64,000 nucleotides of DNA from Streptomyces lydicus (GTDB lineage: Bacteria; Actinomycetota; Actinomycetes; Streptomycetales; Streptomycetaceae). Location: the NCBI RefSeq assembly GCF_004125265.1, contig NZ_RDTE01000003.1, positions 1-64,000 of the forward strand. Reading direction: 5' to 3'. This document shows, piece by piece, positions 17,690-25,867 of this stretch (position 1 is its first letter; the number at the start of each line of letters is the position of its first letter). The translations under genes were made by a program, and so were the position numbers. The notes beneath the pieces were generated by a model. The model had not been told where the DNA came from. It was given only the letters and a program-made list of their open reading frames with translations, and ran no database searches.

Positions 17690-18187
17690 TCAGCGGTCGA
17701 TCGGGAACACCCTGTCCAGGCCGCTGTCGCGCAGGATCTGCTGGATGGTGTCATCCAGGGTGCTGGCAGCGTCAATGACGGTCTCCAGGGTGTCGGGCAG
17801 CAGGACCCTCTGGGGCATCAGTTGTCGGGCCCACCGTGACACCGCCGTCGATCCCCATCCCGCCGTCTTCGCCGGCCCGGCCGGTCGGGGCGTGGCCGTC
17901 ACTGCCTTCCGTACCTGCTCAGCAGGCTGCCCCTTGCCCTCCGCCCCCTGCTGTGAAGCCTGCAGTCCCCCAGCAGCCGGGGCCTGGTGACCGCGTGACG
18001 GCGACGGAGCGTCTGCTGGACTGGCGGTTGAGTGAGCACTGGTCTTCAGAGCCACGGCCGTGCCGATACTGTTCGCGCGCCACGAACCTGCGTGACGAGG
18101 ACGGTGTTCCGTCACACAAGGCGTGCGCGGAGACGGAGAGGCTGGGGCAACGGTCTGTCTGACGGCCTCCGCCCGCGCCTGGAGCAA
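17690..18187 (-). CDS. Uncertain minus-strand ORF, possible remnant
   Basis: A TTG-initiated frame of 165 codons. Only its last ~50 residues look coding: SRWARQLMPQRVLLPDTLET, VIDAASTLDDTIQQILRDSG, LDRVFPIDR. The N-terminal half is low-complexity. It follows the 18230-18448 gene in the same frame directly after that gene's stop codon, so it may be a former C-terminal extension. It overlaps a plus-strand frame with zinc-ribbon features; at most one of the two is coding at any point. Confidence 0.3.
   Translation of the reverse strand: MLQARAEAVRQTVAPASPSPRTPCVTEHRPRHAGSWRANSIGTAVALKTSAHSTASPADAPSPSRGHQAPAAGGLQASQQGAEGKGQPAEQVRKAVTATPRPAGPAKTAGWGSTAVSRWARQLMPQRVLLPDTLETVIDAASTLDDTIQQILRDSGLDRVFPIDR
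17836..18162 (+). CDS. Uncertain ORF with C-terminal zinc-ribbon motif
   Basis: The last ~55 residues (TERLLDWRLSEHW, then PCRYCSRATNLRDEDGVPSH and KACAETE) match a C-terminal Cys-x2-Cys...His-x2-Cys tail common in Streptomyces plasmid and phage proteins. The N-terminal half is Pro-rich and looks like a shadow of the opposite strand. I read it as the 3' remnant, about 17990-18162, of a lost gene rather than an intact one. Confidence 0.3.
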   Translation: MTPPSIPIPPSSPARPVGAWPSLPSVPAQQAAPCPPPPAVKPAVPQQPGPGDRVTATERLLDWRLSEHWSSEPRPCRYCSRATNLRDEDGVPSHKACAETERLGQRSV

Positions 18188-18229
18188 CTCGGTGAACTTC
18201 TCGCCGTCGTGTAGGCCGGCGTGCCTCGG

Positions 18230-18448
18230 TCAGCCGAAGTCGAGCGTCTCCTGGGCGAAGTCGGCCGGGCTGGCCCGAGGCGGGGGTGCGCCGTCCTGGC
18301 GGGCGGCCTTCCAGCGCTCGGTCAGCTCGTCCTTCCATCCCTTGGGCGGGGGCCACGGGACGCCCCAGGCGGCGAGCTGGTCACGCTTCCAGCCGCCGGC
18401 GGGCGTGCGCGCGGCTTCGATCTCATCAGGCGAGGGCAGGTCGGGCAT
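18230..18448 (-). CDS. Small WGVPWPPPKGWK-module protein
   Basis: A 72-residue protein, MPDLPSPDEIEAARTPAGGW then KRDQLAAWGVPWPPPKGWKD and ELTERWKAARQDG, ending FAQETLDFG. The same module, with almost the same wording, is the C-terminus of the 354-residue protein at 27348-28412, so it is a genuine mobile or conserved domain. The ATG at 18448 is 2 bases beyond the stop of the 18451-18783 gene, so the two form an operon. I know of no function; Trp/Pro density suggests a binding module. Confidence 0.65.
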   Translation of the reverse strand: MPDLPSPDEIEAARTPAGGWKRDQLAAWGVPWPPPKGWKDELTERWKAARQDGAPPPRASPADFAQETLDFG

Positions 18449-18450
18449 GG

Positions 18451-18783
18451 TCAGCGACCGCCCATGAGGAACAGGGCCGAGGCGGGGTTGGCGAGGCTCT
18501 TGGCCAGCTGCTCGCCGTCGGCCGCGACGGCCCGAAGCTCCGCGGCAGTCGTGGCCACCTCGGTCTTCGGGTCGCGGCCCTGCTCCATCGTGATCTTGTC
18601 GCTGGCGGCCAGCATCTCCAGGACATCGGCGGTCTGCTCGAACGCCTGCGGGAACCGGTCGACCAACGACTTCAGCGCCTGGGTGGCGTCCGGCAGAGCG
18701 GGCGGCGCCGACATGTCCTTCGCGTCGTCCAGCACCACACGGTTGAACTCTTCGATCAGGTCCCGGGCCTGACGCGCCAACAT
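18451..18783 (-). CDS. Helical protein of unknown function
   Basis: A 110-residue protein from ATG 18783 (a GTG lies one codon upstream). It is predicted mostly helical: ARQARDLIEEFNRVVLDDAK, ALKSLVDRFPQAFEQTADVL, TTAAELRAVAADGEQLAKSL, ending ALFLMGGR. It is the first gene of a two-gene unit with the WGVPWPPPKGWK protein. No signal peptide, cysteines or enzyme motif. Likely a partner protein, possibly for a lost mobile element; function unknown. Confidence 0.6.
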   Translation of the reverse strand: MLARQARDLIEEFNRVVLDDAKDMSAPPALPDATQALKSLVDRFPQAFEQTADVLEMLAASDKITMEQGRDPKTEVATTAAELRAVAADGEQLAKSLANPASALFLMGGR

Positions 18784-18867
18784 CACCGGATCCGTCTTCG
18801 CCGCCCTATGCCCGCTCCTCGCCGCTGAGATGGTGACCCTCAGTGTCCCAGAGCGGGCAACGGCGTC

Positions 18868-19092
18868 AGGCCCACTTCCTGCCGAACACCAAGAGCAGGC
18901 GCGGCAAGTCAGCCGGAGGCGGGCAGGACCGGGTGGTCGATGTGGTGGTGCTCGACCTCGATCCCGGCCTCACCGCCCCACGCGGCCCAAGCGCGGCGTG
19001 CGACTGTTTCCGCAACCGCCACGGAGCTTTTCCGGACCAGGGAAGTGATCGCAGTCCTCACGAAGGTCGCCTTGGAGTGGGCAGAATGTGAT
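18868..19092 (+). pseudogene. Fourth, strongly decayed helicase C-terminus remnant
   Basis: HFLPNTKSRRGKS near 18872-18910 echoes VFLSNTKSRRDKLT of the helicase end, and KVALEWAEC near 19065-19091 echoes LGLEWAA, but in different frames and with unrelated sequence between. Both pieces are short, so chance resemblance cannot be excluded. Confidence 0.25.
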
Positions 19093-19094
19093 GC

Positions 19095-19643
19095 GTGGAT
19101 GCGGGGGTAGCTGCAGTAGCAGGAGCAGTTGTCGGCGTGGTCGGCACCACGGTGGCCGGGGCGCTGACAGCGTGGGCGACCAGGGGGCAGGCTCGGATTC
19201 AGGCCCAGGCTCAGCAGAATCAGTGGTTGCGGCAGGTTCGCCGGGATGTCTATGTCGCTCTGATGACGGCCGACTCAGCCACCGAGGATCTTGCGCTGGG
19301 ACTGCGTCACGCCTTGCGACAGACGCCGCCCGATCTTGAAGCGGCAGATCGGATTCTCGGTCAGGCGCCGGAGCTGTTGGGAAAGCTCAAGTTCGCCGCC
19401 TTGACCGTAGGGCTGGAAGGGCCTGTCGGCGCGCTTCGTCGGGCGTCTGACATCCAGTCGTCCGCGTTCGCTGCGTTGCGGGCTCTGACGGCGCTTCGAG
19501 ACCTCCTGGGGATTGTTCAGCCTGACGCTGCAGAACTGGACGAGGCAAAGACGCTGGTGCGGGACTCGATTGAGCGCATGCAGCGTGCGGGGTCAGCTTT
19601 CATCGGTTTCGCAAGCGAGGTCCTCAGCCGAGACGAGCAGTAG
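19095..19643 (+). CDS. Membrane-anchored helical protein, unknown
   Basis: A 182-residue protein (GTG 19095). Residues ~4-27 (VAAVAGAVVGVVGTTVAGAL) form one transmembrane helix, followed by a Gln/Ala-rich helix (RGQARIQAQAQQNQW) and a cytoplasmic or periplasmic helical domain to the end. The pattern of an N-terminal anchor with a coiled-coil-like body occurs in many Streptomyces proteins without known role. It stands alone on the plus strand, with the 18.2-18.8 kb genes divergent upstream. A nearby ATG at 19088 is in another frame. Confidence 0.6.
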   Translation: MDAGVAAVAGAVVGVVGTTVAGALTAWATRGQARIQAQAQQNQWLRQVRRDVYVALMTADSATEDLALGLRHALRQTPPDLEAADRILGQAPELLGKLKFAALTVGLEGPVGALRRASDIQSSAFAALRALTALRDLLGIVQPDAAELDEAKTLVRDSIERMQRAGSAFIGFASEVLSRDEQ

Positions 19644-19865
19644 CGGCAGCTGAGCGACCACATCAGGCAGCTCAGCCACGACCCTTCAGCACACGGGGCA
19701 GGTGGACGTGGTCGCGCGGTGCCACTCGGCATCGACCGCCCGCAGCCACCGCCACCAGCGCAGCAGGTCATAGGCGTAACTGCGAACGCTGCCGGTCCGG
19801 TTGTCCCGGGCGACCACGTGCCTGATCCCCGAAGTTGGGGCGCCCTGGTGCCGACGTACTCGTCG

Positions 19866-20324
19866 ATGCGCAGAGCAAGAAGCCCTGCGAAGGTGGGCAT
19901 CGTTGTTCGAGATGATGGGGCGGTGTCTCTTCGCTATTTCAATCAGACCGGCTGGACCGCGATCTTCAGCGGCACCGACACCGAGATCGGCCGCATGGCG
20001 CGTGTGGAGGGCTGGGACCAGGCGACCGGGGCGGCCCTGGTCGTCGATCCCAAGCGTGGCGCCCTGCGTCCTGTGACGGACTACGAGGGCTTCTCCCACC
20101 TGGAGCGAGCCGAGCAGGTCATAGCTGCGGTGCCTGGTGGAGGGTGGCAGGTGCACTGGAAGGACGAGGGCCCAGGGGGGACGCCACTGACGGAACAGGT
20201 GCTGGCCTGGCTCATCACGTCGCAGGGACGGGCGACGGCCATCACCGTCGATGCTCAGGGGCATGTCGAGGATGCCGATGGCGCCGACGCCTTCATCCCG
20301 CCGGGCGAGAACCCCGCGTCCTGA
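19866..20324 (+). CDS. Hypothetical protein
   Basis: A 152-residue frame (ATG 19866; a GTG at 19893 is possible). Sequence such as VGIVVRDDGAVSLRYFNQTG, FSGTDTEIGRMARVEGWDQA and TGAALVVDPKRGALRPVTDY reads as folded alpha/beta protein, with a second part HLERAEQVIAAVPGGGWQVH. No family recognised. No clear ribosome binding site, so the start is uncertain. Upstream codons back to 19719 are open but look non-coding. Confidence 0.5.
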   Translation: MRRARSPAKVGIVVRDDGAVSLRYFNQTGWTAIFSGTDTEIGRMARVEGWDQATGAALVVDPKRGALRPVTDYEGFSHLERAEQVIAAVPGGGWQVHWKDEGPGGTPLTEQVLAWLITSQGRATAITVDAQGHVEDADGADAFIPPGENPAS

Positions 20325-20640
20325 TCGCAGCCGGTCAGAACAGGTTGCCGCTTGTTATCAAGGGTGTGCATGTCATCCGTACAGCTCACGAGCTCTATCC
20401 GGTCTTCAGGCACGTTAGGCAAGTTGGTCCGAAGCGGGGTGATCAAGTGCCAGTGACCCGTTACGGCTAGGAGTGCGGGTCGTTGATCTCGTTATGGATA
20501 TACGTGCGAGTTCTAACGACCCCGGGGGGAAATGGGGTCCGGACTTGCTGGCCTGCCGCGATACAGCACTCGCTGAATGTAGCCAGTGTTTGGGCAGTGC
20601 CCCTGGCGTCGAACGGGCAGAGTGGCCAAGATCGTGAGCC
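20325..20640. other. Gene-free interval
   Basis: 316 bases with no convincing frame on either strand. The GC content is lower than in the flanking genes. It must contain the promoter of the HAD/GNAT pair; no clear -10/-35 or operator could be assigned. Confidence 0.5.
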
Positions 20641-21372
20641 ATGCGTGCAGTCGTCTTCGATATGGATGGGACGCTTCTGGACAGCGTCCCCACGGTGTCC
20701 CGGGCCTACGCCGACGCGATTCGCTCGCTCGGCGGTCCGCCGGTCTCGCCGGAAGAGGTGGTCGCCAGCTGGCATGTCGGCCACACAGATCTTGTTCTGG
20801 CTCACTTTCTCGGCCGCGCCTGCGGCCCTGCCGAGGTCGAGTGCTTCCACGCCCACCTGGATCCGGCCGTCACCGAGCTGCGGCCATTCCCTGGCATTCC
20901 GGCCCTGCTCGACGAACTCGCTGATGATGGCCGGCGGTTGGGCGTGTTCACGGCGGCCACCCGGCGAGTGGCTCTGATCATGCTCGCTGCCGCCGGCATC
21001 GACGCGCGGTTTGGCGTGGTCGTCGCGGGCGACGAGGTTGAGCGTCCCAAGCCGGCGCCGGACGGGCTGCTACTGGCGGTGCGGCAGCTCGGAGTTCCGG
21101 CCGAGGCAACCGCATATGTGGGTGATGCCGAAGTGGACCTCGGTTGTGCCAAGGCCGCGGGATCGCTGGGCGTGCACGCCAGGTGGGGTGCACGCGCCGG
21201 TGTCCGTGCCGGTGCTCACCCGGTCGCGGCGCGTCCGTGCGACGTGCTCAGCCTGCTGGTGGCGCCGCGCAGGCGCACGGGCAACGCGATGGCCCGCCCG
21301 GGCGCCTCTCAGCCAGAGTCCGGCAGATCGGCAGATCATCTGAGGCTCGCGGGTGAGGAGGGGCAGCCGTGA
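20641..21372 (+). CDS. HAD-superfamily phosphatase
   Basis: A 243-residue haloacid dehalogenase-like hydrolase. Motif I is FDMDGTLLDS (nucleophile D7, acid/base D9), a helical cap (about 15-85) follows, motif II is VFTAATRR, motif III the lysine in ERPKPAPDGLL, and motif IV is YVGDAEVDLGCAKAAG. This layout is that of phosphoglycolate phosphatase/beta-phosphoglucomutase-like enzymes, which hydrolyse small phosphate esters; the substrate cannot be read from sequence. The C-terminal ~35 residues after VAARPCDVLSLL are an extension. The stop overlaps the GTG of the GNAT gene, so the two are coupled. Confidence 0.85.
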   Translation: MRAVVFDMDGTLLDSVPTVSRAYADAIRSLGGPPVSPEEVVASWHVGHTDLVLAHFLGRACGPAEVECFHAHLDPAVTELRPFPGIPALLDELADDGRRLGVFTAATRRVALIMLAAAGIDARFGVVVAGDEVERPKPAPDGLLLAVRQLGVPAEATAYVGDAEVDLGCAKAAGSLGVHARWGARAGVRAGAHPVAARPCDVLSLLVAPRRRTGNAMARPGASQPESGRSADHLRLAGEEGQP

Positions 21373-21848
21373 TCAACACTGGTCCGTTGCGCGAGGAGGA
21401 TCGCGCCGCCTGGGAAGCCTTGGCGCGCGGCTACAAAGCGTTCTACCGCACCGCGGTGCGGGACGAGGGCTACGAGGAGACTTGGCAGCGGCTACTGCTC
21501 GCCACCGAGTTCCACGGTATCGGCGCCTGGTCGAACGGGACGCTGGTCGGCATCGCGCACTACCTGTTCCACCCGACGTTCTGGATGGAAGACAGCTGCT
21601 ACCTCCAGGACCTCTTTGTCGACGAGGCGGCGCGCGGCCGAGGCGCAGCGCGGATGCTGATCGAGAAGGTGGCCGATGCAGCGCGGTTGCGGGGGGCATC
21701 CCGCTTGTACTGGACCACTCGGGAGGACAACACCGCCGCCCGCGCACTGTACGACAAGGTGGCGAGTTTCAAGGGGTTCGTCCGCTACGACTACCCCCTG
21801 GCTTGCGAACCGGGGGAAGCGCCGGTGGGCCGGTCGGCCGTGACGTGA
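21369..21848 (+). CDS. GNAT family acetyltransferase
   Basis: A 159-residue GNAT protein. Motif A for acetyl-CoA pyrophosphate binding is YLQDLFVDEAARGRGAARML (V-x5-RGxGxA), preceded by LVGIAHYLFHP and followed by ASRLYWTTREDNTAARALYD, a typical GNAT C-terminal block. It starts at a GTG overlapping the HAD stop. The pairing with a phosphatase suggests a small-molecule resistance or modification pair, but neither substrate is evident. Confidence 0.85.
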   Translation: MINTGPLREEDRAAWEALARGYKAFYRTAVRDEGYEETWQRLLLATEFHGIGAWSNGTLVGIAHYLFHPTFWMEDSCYLQDLFVDEAARGRGAARMLIEKVADAARLRGASRLYWTTREDNTAARALYDKVASFKGFVRYDYPLACEPGEAPVGRSAVT

Positions 21849-21874
21849 GAAGGGCCGCGCGGGTTGGGTGAGTT

Positions 21875-22852
21875 GTGAAGCTGACCTGGGCCCGCGCGGC
21901 CTGTACCCATCCTGCCCTGTCCGGTGTCTCCCGCGCACACCTCGGCGAGTTGTTCGCCGATCTCGCCGCCCCATGGGAGGCGGCACGGCAGTCCGCGCTG
22001 CGGGAGGCCCGTGGCGGTGTGCGCAAGCGGGCAGCCGGCGCGGGGCGCAAGCCGAAGCTGGTCTTCTACGATCGGCTGCTGCTCGCCTTGGTGCATCTGC
22101 GTCATCAGCTACCGCACGAGGTCCTGGCCGAGCTGTACGACGTCGACCGCTCGGCCGTTTCGATGGCGATCCGGCAGGTCCGGCCCTTGCTGGCGGCCCG
22201 CGGCTTCGCGGTGCCCGACCGGCCCGGGCTGCGCCTGCGAACGCTGGAGGACGTCTTCGCCTACGCCGAGTCCAAAGGTGTCGAACTGCGCCTCGACGGA
22301 GCCGAGACCCAGGTCCGGCGCCCGCAGGCGGGTCGGCCCGGACGCCGGGCCTTCATCTCGGGTAAGCGCCGACAGAACACCATCAAGACCACCACGATCA
22401 GCGACGGTCAGGGCCGGATGCTGCTCTCCGGGGTCGTACGACCCGGCCGGATGCACGACCAGACCGCCGTGCGCACCGAGGGCATCGCCGAGCAATTCCG
22501 CCTCCACCCGCCGGTGAAATCGCAGGTCGACGCCGGGTACGCCGGGCTGGCCAAGGAGTTCCCAGACCAGGTCACCGCTCCGCCGCAGAAGCCGAAGGAC
22601 GACGCGTGCGACGGCGACAAGTGGGCCTGGAACGAGGCGCGGCGGCGCCAATCCTCGGCCCAGATCTGCGTCGAGCACACTAACGCCGAGCTGCGGCAAT
22701 GGGCACCCTTGCGGCGCTTCACCGGACGCCGCGAGACCTACGCGGAAACCCACCTGGCCATCGCCGCCCTCGTCTCCGACCGCTCCGCGCAGCGGCCCAC
22801 CCGGCGCCGGACGAGCACCGAGCTCGTCCTCGTGCGTGACCGGGCCTGCTGA
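21875..22852 (+). CDS. IS5-family transposase
   Basis: A 325-residue transposase with an N-terminal helix-turn-helix (LPHEVLAELYDVDRSAVSMA) and a DDE_4-type catalytic domain: LRLDGAETQVRRP, TIKTTTISDGQG...GRMHDQT, VDAGYAGLAKE and, for the glutamate, CVEHTNAELRQW. The gene appears intact. I could not define perfect terminal inverted repeats: the left flank TTGGGTGAGTTGTGAAGCTG and the reverse of the right flank are only loosely alike. The element probably spans about 21850-22890. Confidence 0.8.
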   Translation: MKLTWARAACTHPALSGVSRAHLGELFADLAAPWEAARQSALREARGGVRKRAAGAGRKPKLVFYDRLLLALVHLRHQLPHEVLAELYDVDRSAVSMAIRQVRPLLAARGFAVPDRPGLRLRTLEDVFAYAESKGVELRLDGAETQVRRPQAGRPGRRAFISGKRRQNTIKTTTISDGQGRMLLSGVVRPGRMHDQTAVRTEGIAEQFRLHPPVKSQVDAGYAGLAKEFPDQVTAPPQKPKDDACDGDKWAWNEARRRQSSAQICVEHTNAELRQWAPLRRFTGRRETYAETHLAIAALVSDRSAQRPTRRRTSTELVLVRDRAC

Positions 22853-22923
22853 TCACACACCAGCCGAACCGCCAGGCCAACACGTCCCGACTCAATTTCC
22901 CCCGAGGTCGTAAGACGTGTCTG

Positions 22924-23622
22924 ATGTGCGGCGGAGGCATGACCGGAGCGGCGTACCTGGTCGTCGGCTGGACCCGGGCGCCGCGGAGGCGTACGTGGAC
23001 GGCGTGCTGGATGACGATCTGCGAGCCGTGTTATCGCCGCGGGGCGACGGATCCGCAAACGGGGTTGTCCCGGCCGGCAGCCGCGCGGGAGACCGCTACC
23101 GCGCGGTGGGTTGAGCTGGTCGGCCGCGGCGAGGTGCTGCCGCCAACACCGTGCGCCGGGTGCGGGCTGGTGGTTGTCCGACGGGCGGAGCGGCTCTTGA
23201 AGCGAGTCACCTGTTCGCGGGCGTGCGCGACGTCCTGCACGCGCATCCGTAACGGCGGCAAGGGGTCGGGCCGGGCGTGCGGTAGCTGCAGCCGCCCCGT
23301 TACGGCTGGACGTGCGGATTCTGCGTACTGCGATGCGCGGTGCCGGCAAAGGGCTTACCGGCGCCGGGCCGCCGGGCGAACGGCCGATCCGGCAGCGGAG
23401 CTGATGGCGGCATTGACCCCTTTCGTCAACGCGTACGCTCCCGGGATCTCCGGGACGCTGCACAAGGCGTTGTACCGCCTGCACGTCGCGCACCTGCGCG
23501 GCCACAGCCGGAAGGCGCCGCTCGCCCGGCTCGCCTCCATGGATCCCGCCCGAGTCAAGATCCCCGACACGGAAGACGGCCGCCGACTCCGGGCCGCACT
23601 CCGCGGTATCCGACCGGCCTGA
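22924..23622 (+). CDS. Cys-rich zinc-finger protein
   Basis: A 232-residue protein with three CxxC-type clusters: ICEPCYRRG, CAGCGLVV with CSRACATSC, and CGSCSRPV with YCDARCRQRAYRRR. The last is a common zinc-ribbon tail in Streptomyces accessory proteins. The C-terminal ~70 residues (TPFVNAYAPGISGTLHKALY) are helical. The ATG lies 71 bp after the IS5 transposase, so the element may have replaced upstream regulation or N-terminal coding. Probably nucleic-acid binding; function unknown. Confidence 0.55.
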   Translation: MCGGGMTGAAYLVVGWTRAPRRRTWTACWMTICEPCYRRGATDPQTGLSRPAAARETATARWVELVGRGEVLPPTPCAGCGLVVVRRAERLLKRVTCSRACATSCTRIRNGGKGSGRACGSCSRPVTAGRADSAYCDARCRQRAYRRRAAGRTADPAAELMAALTPFVNAYAPGISGTLHKALYRLHVAHLRGHSRKAPLARLASMDPARVKIPDTEDGRRLRAALRGIRPA

Positions 23623-23673
23623 TCCCGCACCCGCCGTTACGGATACGCGTGCAGGACTACGGTGCGCCACCGG

Positions 23674-23721
23674 ACCCTGAACAAGCGAGCGTTTCGCTCG
23701 ATTTGGCGGTTCGTTCAGGGT
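23674..23721 (+). terminator. Nested hairpin after zinc-finger gene
   Basis: ACCCTGAAC (23674) pairs with GTTCAGGGT (ending 23721), and inside it CGAGCG-TTT-CGCTCG (23686-23700) forms a second perfect stem. It begins 51 bp after the stop of the zinc-finger gene and fits a Rho-independent terminator of the actinobacterial, T-poor type. Confidence 0.55.
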
Positions 23722-23748
23722 GGGGGTCGGCAGCACCCGCGTCACAAA

Positions 23749-23827
23749 CGTGCCGTACGTGCCTGAACTACCCGCTGATATCTGTCAGGCACGGGCTCCT
23801 GGAACCACATGCCGAACATGCCTGACG
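23749..23827. repeat. Imperfect direct repeats with TGCCTGA core
   Basis: CGTGCCGTACGTGCCTGAAC (23749-23768) and CATGCCGAACATGCCTGACG (23808-23827) share 14 of 20 positions, each itself a tandem of TGCC. GTCAGGCAC (23784-23792) between them is the same core inverted. The set looks like a binding region of a regulator or a replication/partition site rather than coding DNA. Confidence 0.35.
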
Positions 23828-24389
23828 GTCAATCTGCACCTGAGATAATCCCGGATGCCTGTCGACTGGCGGCTACAGCGCACAGGCGACTCCTGAACAT
23901 GCAGGCCAGCCAGTCTCAGCCCCCGGCTTGACATCGAGATTGGGAAGTTGCCTCCTGGGCTCTCCTCTGCAACGAGCGCGACGCTCGCCGGGCTGGGTCT
24001 CGGTAGAGCCGGGCCGCCTCTCACGCAGGGGTCAGTCCCAGACGTCCGGCCCGCCGCCCTGCCACTCGATCAGCTTCCGGTCATCCAGTGCAATGACGCT
24101 GTCTTCGATGCCCGCCTGTTGACGGTCCAGGTCTGTCGAGGACGGCCAGGTCTACTGGGCAAGCCCAGCAAACAGCGCCGGCCGCCCCTGCACGATCCGC
24201 GCCGCGTGCATCCGGTGTACTCGGGCCCCTTCGGCACCGCACCACGGCGGACTCCACTCCGGTGCGGTGCAGGTGGAATCCACCGTGCTGTGCGCTCCAC
24301 CGTGTCCGATCGCTTGGGAGAGTGCTCAGCGGTCCAGCTGCCAGTCGGTCATCTCCGTGACCACGGTGCCCGTGGGAAGTTGAGAACAC
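23828..24389. other. Gene-poor interval with a possible minus-strand remnant
   Basis: No complete gene is convincing. On the minus strand, 24151-24032 reads LDRQQAGIEDSVIALDDRKL then IEWQGGGPDVWD and a stop, good protein-like sequence without a start codon and with a stop just upstream; it may be the tail of a lost gene. A 21-codon minus frame, 24391-24326 (MCSQLPTGTVVTEMTDWQLD...), starts on the reverse of the next gene's ATG. Confidence 0.3.
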
Positions 24390-25202
24390 ATGGATCAAAC
24401 TCCAGCTCCGCCCTCATCGCGTGAGTGGCAAGCCGTCCTTGACATGCTGCGCGTCGTTGAGAGGATTCTGACGGGTTCTATCGACTCAGGAACCCTCGAA
24501 GCTCACGACCAGCGGGCTATCGGGATGCCTTCCGCCCTTGAGGGCGCGGTGCCCGGAGGTGTGCGGGTGGAAGGTGCCCTGCACGCAGTGACAGCGGCGC
24601 GGTGGCTCATCCAGCAGGCAGTCCAGGGACAGGACCTCCCCGGCTCGACCGTGAAGCGGGCACAGGCGAAGCTCGGCATGGCCGGGGGGTATGTAGCCAC
24701 CGCATCCGCCATGGAACTCTCAGCTTGCATGGCAGCACGGGACAAGGCGCAGATCAGCGCTTCTCCGGTGATGCCGAAGGCTCCAGGGGCAGCTCTCCCG
24801 CAGCATGCCTGCATCGCGTGCGGAGAGTGCGGCAGCTGCTCCTGCCGCGCACCGGCGGGGCCGGGAGAGTGCGAGCTGTGCCAGAGGATCAGGTTTGTGC
24901 GGCTTCGGGCCGCGGAGGACATTGCTCGCCACAAAGGCCAGGTCGCGAACGGTCACGTCTATGTACTGACCACAAACCGGCTCCATCGGTGGGACTGCAG
25001 GAGCCTGCCCAGTGTGGAGAGTTGCCTGGCGCAACTCGATTTCATGATCAGGCGAGCCCGTAAGAGCGAGAGCGAGAACGAGGCGCGGCATCTCGACTGG
25101 CCCTCTCTCCCAGCCCTCCTGACCGCGCAAGAGTTGCAGACAGGCGGGACCCGCCGACGTAGCTGCGGGATGTGCAACCCGGACCCGCTCAAAAGCCCTT
25201 GA
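24390..25202 (+). CDS. Hypothetical protein with zinc-cluster
   Basis: A 270-residue protein (ATG 24390). Residues ~1-115 are helical (WQAVLDMLRVVERILTGSID). The middle has a Cys-rich segment CIACGECGSCSCRA...CELCQR, likely a zinc site, and the C-terminal half includes GHVYVLTTNRLHRWDCRSLP, with RRRSCGMCNP near the end. The mix of cysteine pairs and an H-x-W-D-C motif is seen in uncharacterised Streptomyces proteins. The last residues overlap an IS remnant on the other strand, so the C-terminus may have been changed by it. Confidence 0.5.
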   Translation: MDQTPAPPSSREWQAVLDMLRVVERILTGSIDSGTLEAHDQRAIGMPSALEGAVPGGVRVEGALHAVTAARWLIQQAVQGQDLPGSTVKRAQAKLGMAGGYVATASAMELSACMAARDKAQISASPVMPKAPGAALPQHACIACGECGSCSCRAPAGPGECELCQRIRFVRLRAAEDIARHKGQVANGHVYVLTTNRLHRWDCRSLPSVESCLAQLDFMIRRARKSESENEARHLDWPSLPALLTAQELQTGGTRRRSCGMCNPDPLKSP

Positions 25203-25266
25203 GCTTGTTGATTGCCCGCTCGACGACGTTGCACTTTTTGTGCCGCTCTTTGTCGAAGCCGGGAGG
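25189..25266 (-). mobile_element. IS5-type transposase C-terminal remnant
   Basis: The minus strand reads PPGFDKERHKKCNVVERAIN then KLKGF and a stop. ERxKKRNVVERxINKLKxF is the strongly conserved C-terminal box with the catalytic Glu of IS5-like transposases. Upstream there is no transposase sequence, so it is a ~25-codon scar. It overlaps the 3' end of the plus-strand gene by 14 bases. Confidence 0.65.
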
Positions 25267-25867
25267 CCAGGCGGTCCGGCCGGGCGGGACACTACCGATC
25301 CCCGGTCTTCGCCCCGTGCTGCGCTCCGGGCGCCCGGCACTGCCCCGGCCCGTCGTCGGCTCCCTCACCGAAGCCACGGTCGTGGCCGACTGGCGCCCGG
25401 AGTGCAGCCCCTCCGGCGGCCCGGTCGGCTGGCGGCCGGTGGGCGAAGGCGACCACCGGCCGTCATCCTCAACCCCGCCCGCACCACGGCCTCCAAGATC
25501 GAAGCTTGCCGCGGCCGCAACCGGCGTGAGCACCGCACCCTCGCGGGGCTCCGGAAGGGCGGGAAGATCGGGTATCACATCGGGTATTCCTACGCTGTTG
25601 CGCATGAGTGCCGCAGCGCTACGTTCTGCCTGCTGACCTGCGGTCGACGTCCGGAGATCCTGGAAAGACCCTCCGCGGTCCCTTGCGCTCACCGGCGCAG
25701 CAGCCGTGACAGCACCTCCGCAGCGCCATGCATCTGAGACCCGAACACAGTGGGGTCCGCCTCGCCCGGGATTCGAATGGTGCGTGAACGGTGCGGCTGG
25801 GACGGAAACGCCTCAGATGATTTCCGCATTACCCCTTCGTTCATCCCGTGAGGCAAAGGCAAGGATT
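25267..25867. other. Gene-free interval
   Basis: 600 bases with no frame that I trust on either strand, between the IS remnant and the secreted lectin-like gene. It must hold the promoter of the latter, and an ATG at 25817 in frame with that gene is a possible longer start. Confidence 0.45.

Noticed and set aside
21850..22890. Defined terminal inverted repeats for the IS5-type element
   Set aside because: Flanks show only loose similarity; no target duplication could be fixed, so ends were not annotated.
25240..25737. 165-codon plus-strand frame
   Set aside because: Composition is Arg/Pro-rich and overlaps the IS remnant on the other strand; no coherent protein features.
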